Shown one piece after another: positions 34,880 through 45,569 of a stretch of 64,000 bases of DNA. The position numbers were made by a program, and so were the translations under genes. This stretch comes from Dastarcus helophoroides (lineage: Eukaryota; Arthropoda; Insecta; Coleoptera; Bothrideridae): the NCBI GenBank assembly GCA_028583605.1, contig CM053330.1:26863233-26927232 (forward strand), written 5' to 3'. The number at the start of each line of letters is the position of its first letter. Position 1 is the first letter of the stretch. The notes below the pieces were generated by a model. It saw only the letters and a program-made list of their open reading frames with translations. It had not been told where the DNA came from and ran no database searches.

Positions 34880-35252
34880 TGTTACGCGTTTTATCGGTTC
34901 GAATTGATTACACGTGATGAATTATACCCACTTTATTACTGAACTCAACTTTGATCACCACAATTGACAATTAACTCACTTATTATTAACGTCTACTAAC
35001 TCACTAATTACACTGATTCTAACTGACTGACTCGAGGGAAAGTTGACCGCCTTTTATAGTATTGGCCCCCGGCTTCTAGAACTTTTCGGCAGATAAGGCT
35101 TATCGTTCCCGAAATTTCTGGAACGCTTATCTGCCATTTGTTTCGTTATCGCGGCCGCTTTCCCCTTATCAGATCCTTCTAGAAAGTTTTTTATTTACTA
35201 AATTATAAAATTCTATTCTAAATTCTATTCCATCTATTTACATTGTGTTACA
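34880..35252 (-). repeat. Solo Gypsy LTR
   Basis: A 373-base LTR related to those of the Gypsy element at 57044-61473. It shares GTTACGCGTTTTATCGGTTC, 'CAACTTTGATCACC', 'TTCTGGAACGCTTATCTGCC', 'CGGCCGCTTTCC' and TCCTTCTAGAAAG. It is flanked by ATAC on both sides (34876-34879, 35253-35256), the same 4-bp site type as the full element. It was left by LTR-LTR recombination or is a very old copy. In the element's sense it lies on the minus strand. Confidence 0.85.
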
Positions 35253-35354
35253 ATACGTAAACATCGAAAACAACCGTACATTTTTCTAAATATTATAAAA
35301 GAAGCTAAATGAAACTAAAATTACTCAAATGGTTTTGCCGGGGCCTTACGCGTA

Positions 35355-36987
35355 CAGTAGGGTGTCCGTTATTTACCAAGATGGCTTTTTTAACTTGGGT
35401 ATCCTCTAGAATATTTCTTTGCAGTCTAGAAACAACTTTAGGAAAAAAAAAGAATTTTTCGATGGCGTTTAACCCTGCCTAAATCTCAATACTTTTCCCA
35501 TTTAATTAACATGGGCTTTTTGCACTTTTTGGAAAATATTTTTTTCTTGCCTATTGTATTCAATAACCCACCAGCTGTTGTTGATTCTGCTTCTACTATG
35601 ATTTCTTTATATAAAAAGTTTTTTATATTGGAGTCAAAACTTTATTTTATAAATTTAGGGATGTATCACTAGCTTTTTGTGCAAGTTGGTATTTGTCGAA
35701 CTTTGACGATCAATACTGGCTAAGCGGCTGAAACAATTTCAATTTTTAAGTAAGTCATTTGATGTGAAATTTAATCCTCTTTAATTTTGGTGACAATAAG
35801 CTTTTTACAGGATGCGACATTTCCGACTTATATGCAAAAAACTAAAACAAGTGGTAAAAATCGCTGTTTCCTTTAATTTTAAGATTTAAATGACTCTCTG
35901 AATCAATCGCAAATCGGATGCCTAGAGTAAATGTCAAAAGCTTCCTGCTTTGGTGGAATGTTTAGGAAGCAGAAGGTGACTGCCTGGGCTAGAGTTTGAA
36001 TTTTCGAGATTTATTTTTTCCATTTTTTTTTCAATAATTTTTTTTTTATTTCCTGACTACTTAATGTTTTTTCGGTATAGTTAAATGTAATATATCAGTT
36101 TACGCTCTGATCGAAGAATTTCGCCTGTAGTATGGTTGACATACTGAATTACCGTGATCATTCTGCCTTTCCTATCTTGTCTTTTTGAGTCATTTTTATT
36201 TCTGAAAATGTTTACCTCTGTTAGGTTGACATAGTGAGTTACTGTACTTTTTCACTATTGAATTGAGTGTTCACTTGTTCTTGAAGGAGTCTTCTACGAT
36301 ATAGGACGAAACGTCCAACATTTTGAGTAGTTTATGGACTCGATTCATTCCCACAAGAAGTAATTTTTTAATTAAATTTTGTCATACCATAAATATCTTA
36401 ATTTTGTAGGAAAAAATCATTTTTGAAAACACACATTGGCAATACTCGAAAATTACTTTTTATTTTAAAAATTCATATTCGACCGTTAAATGGTTTTAAG
36501 GTATCATACTTATAGCAATTTTAAAATAAATTCTTCATTATTTTTAATTATAATCTTCATTAAATTGTTACTAAGAGTGCAAAATAAATGATATAACATC
36601 TTAGTACAGAAATGCAATAAAATAGGCGGCAAATTAAAAAAAAAAAGAGAATATTGAAAAAAACGGAAAAAATAAATTTCACAATTTCAACCCTCGTTAA
36701 AATTATAACAAAATTTTTTAAATTTAATATGAAAACTTTTCCCTAATAGAAGCAGAACCAATAACAGCTGGTAATTTATTGAATATAATAGATGAGAAAA
36801 AACTTATTTTTAAAAATTGAAAAAACCTCATGTTAATTAAATGGGAAGATTATCGTCATTTAGGCAGTGTTAAACGGCATCGAAAACATTCGTTTCTTTT
36901 CTAATATTGTTTTTAGACTACAAAAAAATAATCTAGAGGATAACCAAGTTTAAAAAGCCAACTTGGCAAATAACGGACACCTTACTG
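35355..36987. mobile_element. Fold-back element D (long inverted repeats)
   Basis: Ends are CAGTAGGGTGTCCGTTATTT at the left and, reversed, CAGTAAGGTGTCCGTTATTT at the right. Inward, ACTTGGGTATCCTCTAGA pairs with TCTAGAGGATAACCAAGT, and blocks near 35500 (CCCATTTAATTAACATG) pair with CATGTTAATTAAATGGG near 36831. Arms are about 300-350 bases. The left flank is TA (35353-35354), the right flank TT (36988-36989). The middle part (about 36060-36360) is unlike the arms and may be a Penelope-like tail. It lies 100 bases from the solo LTR. Confidence 0.75.
36060..36360 (+). repeat. Possible Penelope-like tail inside element D
   Basis: Contains two related direct pieces (GTATGGTTGACATACTGAATT and a TAGGTTGACATAGTGAGTTA version, compared as shorter words), then 'GATATAGGACGAAACGTCC' at about 36297. 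A 'GACGAAACGTC' sequence is common in Penelope-like tails. No protein segment supports it. Confidence 0.3.
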
Positions 36988-37041
36988 TTCAGTGTATTCT
37001 ATTTTCGATGGTTTTGCCCTTTTACTATTTCTAGCAAAATT

Positions 37042-37265
37042 AGAGGTTTGGGGCTTTTACAAACCTAGGTCAATTTTGTAAGATAAATTACCTGGTCATA
37101 ACATAAATGTTATGTCTTTACCCGCACAATTTTGAAAAATTGAAAATGATAGAAAATGTTACACTGTAGCTCCTTTCCGACTTACTACAAAAATTTTACC
37201 AAAACTGTTTTTAAGGCAGTTTTTCTGGTAGAATTTAATGATGTAAATAATTTTTTAAATTGACC
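37042..37265 (-). repeat. Dispersed repeat R2, copy 2
   Basis: Inverted relative to 29813-30030. It shares GAGGTTTGGGGCTTTTACAA, ACCTGGTCATAACA and AATTTAATGATGTAAAT. Confidence 0.6.
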
Positions 37266-39795
37266 TCTTGCTTTTGGAGTTATAACCTAAAACTTTAATT
37301 TTTAAATAGAAACCATAACAGGCCATAATTTTAAATAAAAGATCATGATGTCTCTTTTAAAAATATGTAAGTTTATATATTTATTTTAAGAAATTTTGAA
37401 TTTACGACGATTTTTCCATTAACTTATGTATGTTTTACGCACTGGTTAGTGTGTTACATCTGTCAATGAGGAAATTTTCTGAAGAATCACGTGATATCGA
37501 AAACTAAGGAGTTATCACCTTCGAAGAGACAATCGGTGGACGGTCGACGGCCACGGCAGATTAAAATTGAAGGTGCGCTTTACTCTCTATGGGAAGTTTA
37601 GGGAGTGATCCAAATGTAAAATGAAATATAAGATGCATAAATTTGGTGAAGTTCACAAGTGGCAAGAATACCTATCGAATATTTTTGAAAAAAAAAATCA
37701 TATGTTACAAAAGTGTAAAATCTAAATTATTCTACAATCTAGAAGTATTTTATCGTAGTGGTTTCCAATTATTCCCTCTTTCGCACGCAATTTTTCCACA
37801 AAGTAAATAACAACCCACCAACATCGCCTAATCCCATTGAGATCGATGCCGACAGCCCGTGACCTCGAATTTTTATAAACTGATATTTTACATAGGCGTG
37901 CCGTACTTTATTTCAATCATTAATGTAAAATATAAAAATAATTTCATTTTTCTCTCATCTATCTGCACGTGGGTGGGTGAACACGGAACGTGGATGCAGG
38001 TCCACAGAGCGGAAGTACAACCAGACCCGACTCCTTTAAAATCTTTGACCTACGCATCTCTACTGCACTGGCAGTTTCTGTTTAGATTTTCAATTTAGAA
38101 GAGCTTTAAGGTCACGGGACTCTGACGGTCACATGATGAGAGTTAGCGTTTTGGTTGTTATTTATTTTGTGAATTTTCCGATCTTAGAGTTTTGTCTAAA
38201 TCCTTGATTGGGATGAAAACCTCGACCTTCGCATTAATAATTTAATTCTTATCACGAAAGTTGAGTTCTACGTCATCAGCATCTGCTCTTATCAAAGACT
38301 TGTAAATTGCTAAGCAGGTACATTGCTCGTGTTTAGAATCGAATGCCAAATTTTATGAAGTGTCTTCCGAGCGTCCGTTATAACTACAAGATACGTAGCC
38401 GATATAAAATTATGGGTCAGACAAAGATGGGTTTAGATCTGCATTGCAAATCGTGAATGTATTTTCAGTAGCGTGCATCAAGGTAGTTATTTTCTTGTTT
38501 GACACTCGACATATCAATTTTAAATATTCTGCATCATTTTCCAAGTTGATTAGTAAGTCGTGTTTATGTACGTAATTTGTGACATAATAGGCAAGATGCT
38601 GCACTTTTCGTATAGTGACAAAACCATCTTTGCAAAATGCCCGACAAGACTTAGAGTTTTGATACTGAAGTCACTGAATAATTATTTCGAGCAGCAAAGA
38701 GACCAGAAGCCCTCTTTATGACTTTATAGATAATGACAGGCAGTGACAATAAATAGTCCTCCCGTAAATAGTTCGTTTTCTGTATTCATTATTAAAGAAA
38801 TTATGTTGTAAAAATACCCTTCTAGATTAATCGCTCTTGACAGAGACAATTTGGAAATAATGTTGCCCACACAGCTTACAGAGAAATGGTGAAATGAAAA
38901 AGACAATAAGAAGATAGCGAAAATGAACGAGACAAAATTACTCGAGAGAAATTTGAAAAATCGGTCAAATGGTCAAAATTATTAGGTATTATAAAGTTCT
39001 GCAAGCAATTTTCTTATTTTAATGTTTCTTCTGTTTTACTTTATTAGAGCATTAGCAACATACTTTGACACCAAAGTTTAACCTTTAGGTTTGTATTCCT
39101 TATCGGTGTATTGCTCTTTCTTGCAGAAACTATCATCTCAAGAGAAGGTTGAACAAAAAGTTTCAAACCAATATAGATTACTTAATGGGGTAAAAAAGGC
39201 TGCATCTTGTGACACCTATAATCTCTGTACATAGTAGATATTCTAAAGAACGCCCAGACTGCTGTAGCTACTACGGAAACAGTGCAACATTTTTGAAACA
39301 GCTCCAACTAATTTCTTGTAAGTTTATTAATTTTACCGTAGTTCAACGTTGACCATATGAATATTTAGCCATTTCCCGCTGCTTGGAAATAAAGGCGTTT
39401 GGCGGAAATTACGTCTACTTCGGCTTTAAGCTTTAAGATTAGTTTTAAGGTATTATATGAACGCTATTATCTACCTTATTACGTGCCGCTGCATAACATT
39501 CCCAAACAGAATAAAACGAACCATTTCTTTAAAGTCGTAGGCGCTGTCAATCGTCCACCACCCTCCCTCTTAAGGAGATAGCTCCTTAAAAGTTTGACAT
39601 TTCGTACTTTAATAGGGAATTTTCTCATTGGTAAACGTAACACACAAATTCGTGCCTAATACTTTACAGCTTAGTAGAAAAATCATCGCAACTTCAAAAT
39701 TTCCTAAAATACATATATCATGAACTTAGAAAAAATGCTATTTTATTTAAACTCATTGCCTGCTATCGTTTCCATTAAAAAAATAGAGTTTTGGT
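37266..39795. other. No gene recognised (2.5 kb)
   Basis: The least repeat-like long stretch of the window. No frame above 80 codons has a domain, and splice-linked coding could not be recognised by eye. A GC-richer spot at 37525-37560 (GGTGGACGGTCGACGGCC) stands out. It may hold intronic or intergenic unique DNA. Confidence 0.45.
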
Positions 39796-39804
39796 TATAA
39801 CTCT

Positions 39805-40000
39805 AAAACCAAAAGCCAATTAAAAATCATTTACATCATTTAATTGTACGGGAAAAACAAGGGCAGTTTTAGTAACATTTTTGTAGTTAACCGAAAAGAA
39901 GCTATAGACAGAATAACATTTTTAAAGATTTAGGTTTTTGTAATTGTGCTAAAAAGAGTAGTGATAGAATATTTTTATGACTTTGTAGTTTAACCCCGAT
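39805..40000 (+). repeat. Dispersed repeat R2, copy 3
   Basis: Same orientation as 29813-30030: 'AAAAATCATTTACATCATTTAATTG' (compared as shorter words), 'GTAGTTAACCGAAAAGAAGC' and 'AATTGTGCTAAAA'. Confidence 0.6.
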
Positions 40001-41436
40001 AGATCAAAACCATTAAAAATGGGATACACTGTAGATACATAAGAAAAAATCATGGATGCGTGTTGCCGTTAAAGCAGGTATAACAAAGTTATTTCATAGA
40101 GACATTGTCTGAAAGCCGAAATTTTAAACAAATCGAAATTTTGAAATGTCGACATTTTTAAGGAAGTCGTCGTTTTCAAAATAAAATTCAAAATTTTTAA
40201 AAACAGTCAAATTTAAAAAAGAAAATCAAAATTTTCGAAAACTTCGTTATATTTAAAAAAGCTCAAATTTTCAACAAAATGAAATTTTCAGCTGACACTT
40301 TCAGAGAGCGGCGAATTTTTCAAAAATAAGTCGTATCTACAAAAAATGTTAGAAAGTTAAAATTCTCAAGAAAAATGAATATTTTTATAAATTTTAAAAA
40401 AAAGATTCGAAATTCCTACCTGTAAACCATCATCAAGGAGAAACACTTTTTTTCAGATTAACATTACTTTATTATTTTTTTATTTAATGACTACTAAAAT
40501 TACTACTAACAAAGAAATTATACACATTTAATTAACTTGTCAGACCACAAAATAATGCACAATAAATAATTTTTAACAAAGAACAACAGATATATTCATA
40601 AATAACTTAATAGAGACCGGATTTTAGGTAAAAGTCTATGATCCTACCTTTTCAGCTTTTTCGGCGTTTTTCATATGTTATTGCCAATTTTGCTTGTTAT
40701 TTGCCTTTTTATACATGATTTGGACCTATTTTCATAAAGTTTCGTGCCTATTTATTCTTTTCTGTGGGTTTTCCCCAGTACATTTACATTTCTAAAGAAC
40801 TTGATCAGAAACATCTTTACCCAATAAAATAAAGCAATAAAGTAGAATTTAAACCATCATAAAAACAATAGGAATACATTTCCAAAAACAATTACTTTTA
40901 TGATCCACTCAGTCCCCTTCAAGTTCTGCCTGTTGACAATTGAACCGTGTTGTCCATTTATCTAAATTTAATTTCTAAATAAAAATATATGGGTGGGTAA
41001 GGTGATAAAATTACCCGAAACATATTTCTTTTCTAAAAATCTTTGAACTGTTTTCTTTAACCTATACTTGTATGAAAAAATGCTTCTAGAAAATGCTCTA
41101 TTTAAAGACACAGTTTGAAGTCAGCTAGAGAAAAATCGTTTTTTTTTATTCTTTCTAAATTTTTAAACATTAGATGTTTTTTTTAATTACAAGTGTCCTC
41201 TTAGCGTCCAACTCTTTTTATAACTGGCTACAACTTGAATTCGTACGTTTTTTCTTTTGTGCACTTTAAAAATTTCAATGCTTTTTAGAATTATTATTGA
41301 ATTTGCAATATCGACATGCATTTGATTCTTAGGAATTTCAAAGAAAAGTTTTTGCTATAAAGTTATTTATCTTTTTTTTTTGAGTTTGACCTTTGATCTC
41401 AAAACTTGGACCTTTTTTTGGAAATATGTATGTTTA

Positions 41437-42825
41437 CTGTGTGGACCATAAGTAATTGTACATATAGCAAGGGCGGATTTGTCGTATAAAAATAACCTGA
41501 TTTAGTTATATTTACCTTATACTAAAAGTTGATATTAGCCGAGATACAGGGTGTCAAAGTTAAAAAAAAAATTGATTTTTTCGCATAAGTGATGAACACG
41601 TTTTACTATAGACAAGAAATTTATCATAGGGGGTCTTTTGATCAAGAAATTCTAATTTGCTAACAGATTGCCAGTAACTCAGAGGGGGCCCCACCTGCGC
41701 TATCCTATATTATTCTAAAGAATCATAACCTTTTTGTGGCTCCATGTAAACTTATTTTGAATAGACACTTTTATTAACCTACATTTTTTACGTAAGGAAG
41801 TTACACTTTCTGAATGTTGATACAAGCAACCGTTTTCAAGATATTTGCCTTCAAAGTTTGCCGTACGTTTATTTCAAGTTATGTTAGGTGAATTCTTCGC
41901 AGTAGATTTCAAAATAAAAGTAATATAACTGACTCTAAAATAGCTTATATTAGATATTGCTCCACTGACATCATTATTATGCATATTTTTTAAATTTCTA
42001 AAGCAGATTTAAGTAAAATACCAAAGCAAAATATATTTTCAAAAATAAATATTCGTGAAATGACCTTTGTTATGGAAAGGGATTGTTAACAATCAAAAAT
42101 CTGGCAGTGTTTTATTAAAATTCCTATCCAAATATCTTCTTATCTTCTTTGACCACAAATACTATTAAAATTTTCTTGTGCGGACTCAGAGATCATATCT
42201 CACATCTCTATGTTAGAAAATAAATTATGTCTTAATTTTTTGCATTTATTTTATTGCGATGTTCAAAATTTAGGTAATAATATTATCAGCAAAGTAATAT
42301 TTTACATAAATTACTTTAAAAGCTGTCTTATTATTACTTTTTTTTTCAAGCCTCCTTTGAAAATTAAATATCTTAAGTAATTTAAAACGAAGGCCTTCAA
42401 ACTTTGAAGGCAAATATCTTGGAAACGGTTGCTCGTATCAACTTTAAGAAGTTATACCTTTTTTACGTAAAAAATATGGGGAATTCAAATTAACCTTTTA
42501 AAATTAATAAACGTGCGTACACAAAAAATGTATGATGATTTAGAGTCATGCAGGATAGCGCAGGCAGCGCCCCCTATTAGCTATTAGTAACATGTTAGCA
42601 AATTAGAGTTTGCCGACTTAAAAAAATCACCTTGTGCCAAATTTCGTGCCTATATTGTAATTTATTTAATAGTTAAACGAAAAGATCCAATTTTTTTTTC
42701 AATTTTGGCACTCTCCATCTCTGTTAATATCAACTTTTGGTAAAAGGTAAATGTAGCTAAATCACATTATTTTTATATGAAAAATCTACTTTTGTTAGGT
42801 GTACCATTATTTATGGTCCATCCTG
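41437..42825. mobile_element. Fold-back element B, copy 2
   Basis: Same family as 5380-6750: left end CTGTGTGGACCATAAGTAAT, right end reversed CAGGATGGACCATAAATAAT, with TA at 41435-41436 and 42826-42827. Internal landmarks are in the same order: GATACAGGGTGTCAAAGTT, a GGGGGCCCC block near 41681, 'TTTGCCTTCAAAGTTTGCCG' near 41847 and its inverted partner near 42390. It is 1389 bases against 1371 for copy 1. Confidence 0.85.
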
Positions 42826-42849
42826 TATATTTTTACTTTTTTTTTCTCA

Positions 42850-44720
42850 AAATCAAAAGTTTAAAATTTTGGTTCTTACTGCAAACTCACAAATATTTTC
42901 TTTAAACTTCGACTTTTTCTAGAAACCTGAAAACTTTCCAGAAATTTTTGTAAAAAATGTCACATGGAAATTCTGAACTTAATCGTGAGTTTTTAAATTT
43001 GGAATTTTAATTTGAAATTCCCAGAAAAGTCTACATTTAGGGTAGACAAACATTTTAGAAAAAGTTGAATTACGATCGAGTTTATATTTTAAAATAACCT
43101 ACTGAATTTATTAATAAACATTTCTGAAAATAATAACGTTTTTACGTGGAATATGTTAATTCTTAACAAATTTACCAGTTCGAACTCGAAATTTTAGTTT
43201 TTATAATTCGAAATTTTGGAAAAAAGTTGACATTTAGAATTACTGGCTAAATCTCAAGAAAAAGAAAGTCTGAATATTTGAAAAAATAGGTTTGAAGTCA
43301 AAATTTCCCTAAAAAAAAGAAAAAGTCTAAAAATTGCAAGGCAACTTTAAATTAGGAATTTTATAAAAATATGTCTCATTTTCAAAAGATTAAATCTATT
43401 AACAAAAATTAACAACATTCAACATTTTGTCCTGAAGCAAAATTCAGAAAATAAACTTTGATATTTCCTGAAACCATTAGTGCTTTCTCAAAATCGTAAG
43501 AGGATTTTTTAAAATTAATTGTAGACAGAGAAAGTACCAAAATATTTTGAAGAAGTCTGAATTTTGAGCCAGCGCTAATGTAAACATTTTGAAAGAAAGT
43601 TAGTAAGCAAGTTTTATTTTAATTTTCGACTTAAATCTCGGCATTTTTAAACTCAAAAAGTTGTAAAAATGTTATGTATCAAGTTTTTCTAAAAATATGA
43701 ATTTAAAGTTGAAATGTTGTGATAAAAAATAAAAAAAATTTTAATTAAAGTTGAAATTTGATAACTGAGATAGAAATTTCAATACTTTTTAGAAAGTTTT
43801 ACTTGGAAGTCAACATTTTGAGAAGAATTCAAATTTTCGGAATCATAATCGAAATATAAAAAAAATTAACTTCATAACACACAACTTCGGTTTTTTTTAT
43901 TATGAAGTTAAAATTTTTCAAAAAATTGAACAATTTCGGTTTAGGCGGATTGGTTAAAATTATTAAAAAAATCCTGAATTTTTCAGTTTAAAAATACTCA
44001 AATTTTGAGTAAAACTCTAAATTTTTAAAATAATCTATGTTTTAGACATTTTTAATTAATCGAGATTTTAGAAAAATTATAGAAGGAATTCCTAAAAAAG
44101 GTTATTAAAAGAACGTTTTTCGACATTATGGTATATAAGAGATTTTGAGTTTTCAGTAAAGAGTCGAATATCTAAAATTTTATTCAAATACCGCATTTAA
44201 ATTTTAAATTTTCAAATTCGAAAATTGTAAAAGTATTATCACAAAATGCAAGTGTTTTTTAAAATTTCGTGTTAAACCTCGAAAGATCGCTTGCATACAT
44301 TTCCAGTGTTTCTTAAAATTTGAATTTTTTCTCAAAATGCGGAGTTAAAGCTTAAAACTTATAACCTGCAAAATTCGATATTTCTTAATAAAACTTAAGA
44401 CGTAAGATGAAAATGTTGAATAAAAAAAAAGAAATTTCAAAATAAGTTTAAATTATGACATGAAAATTAAAATCAGGCTTAACTTTGAAATGATGAATTT
44501 TTTCTCGAATTTTTGACTTTTAGTCCCAAAATTTTGATTTTTTGTAAGAAAAGAAATCTCTGATATAAAAGTCAAAATTTCTGAAAAAACAAATAAGTTT
44601 AAAGTAAAAATTTCAAGATTTGTCTTCATTTAAAAATATTATTTATACTTCTTTTAAACATCCTGAGAACCTTAAATTAAATTTTTTTTAAATTTCGAGT
44701 GAGAGTTGAAAATGGGCAGT
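42850..44720. repeat. AT-rich texture block
   Basis: Alternating A/T runs with recurrent 'AAAATTTTGA', 'AAATTTCGAG' and 'TTAAACTTGAAATTT'-type words, as in the blocks at 14.5, 23.4, 28.5 and 31.3 kb. No coding frame. Confidence 0.45.
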
Positions 44721-45050
44721 AAATGTTTTTTATGTTAACTGTGAGTTTTGACCTGTTAATGCCATTTTTAGGGTAATTTACTTTTTTAGTGCCTCTTTTA
44801 GCTGTTTGTTTTTGCCTAATTTACCATTTTGCTCGCTTTTTTACCTTATTTGATTGTGCCTCAAATTCGGTCTTTAGTAATGATTAATAACCGCGGACAA
44901 ATCGATTATGAACATTTACAACAACGAATAACAAAATAATAACCGTCATATTTTGCTTGTCGTATTTTATTACATTCTGGTTAACTATTATTCAAAAATA
45001 CAAAATACGCTAATTTCAAAAAGGGTTTTTTTTCTGGATGATGGTTTACG

Positions 45051-45404
45051 AAACATTTAACCACATAAAAAATTTGATACATCAGTTAAGTCTGAGAGCC
45101 AAAGCTACACAAATATGCAATAAAAATTAGAGGTCCGTATTTAAAATAACGTATACTTGACCTCATGGCGAAAAGACAAAATGTCTAATAAAAAAGAACT
45201 TTTTAGGCTATCTTGTAAATGATAAATAACACCAATAAAAAATATTTTTAATTTTTTGATCACTGTTTAAATAACGCCAAGAAACAAAATTTTACATTTT
45301 TTCAAAAATCTCAAGAGCAGCAAGAGATATTTACGATTTCTCGACGGTACATTATTGGTCGCCAAATTATGCAACTTAGTTTAACCTATAATTTAATCAA
45401 TTTT
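45051..45404. other. No gene recognised
   Basis: AT-rich interval between the inverted-repeat unit and the Penelope tail fragment. No feature could be supported. Confidence 0.55.
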
Positions 45405-45490
45405 GGGGGAGCGGACTGGTCTTTGGTTATCTTCCTTCATAAATTGAATTACAGATCTTGTCCCCTTGTCTGGGGACAAGATTTATATTT
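45405..45490 (-). repeat. Penelope tail fragment
   Basis: GAGCGGACTGGTCTTTGGTT and CAGATCTTGTCCCC match the reverse complement of the tail of the Penelope-like copy at 32.9-33.0 kb and the copy at 63882-64000. It lacks the GAAACGCG part. Confidence 0.65.
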
Positions 45491-45569
45491 CAATTTTAAT
45501 CAATGTTTTACATTTTCTGTTAGTATGCATAGCAATACAGGTTTCTGTCTAAAATATTTTGAAAAGATA

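Larger units (their letters stand above)
40424..45050. mobile_element. Large inverted-repeat unit with GTAAACCATCATC ends
   Basis: GTAAACCATCATCAAGG at 40424 recurs inverted as GATGATGGTTTAC at about 45037-45049. Just inside, both ends share loosely repeated words: 'TTTGCCTTTTTA', 'ATTTTGCTTG', 'GCCTAATTTACCATTTTGC'. The interior is AT-rich texture (42.85-44.7 kb) with fold-back B copy 2 nested inside. No transposase or clear target duplication was found, so the class is unknown. Confidence 0.45.
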
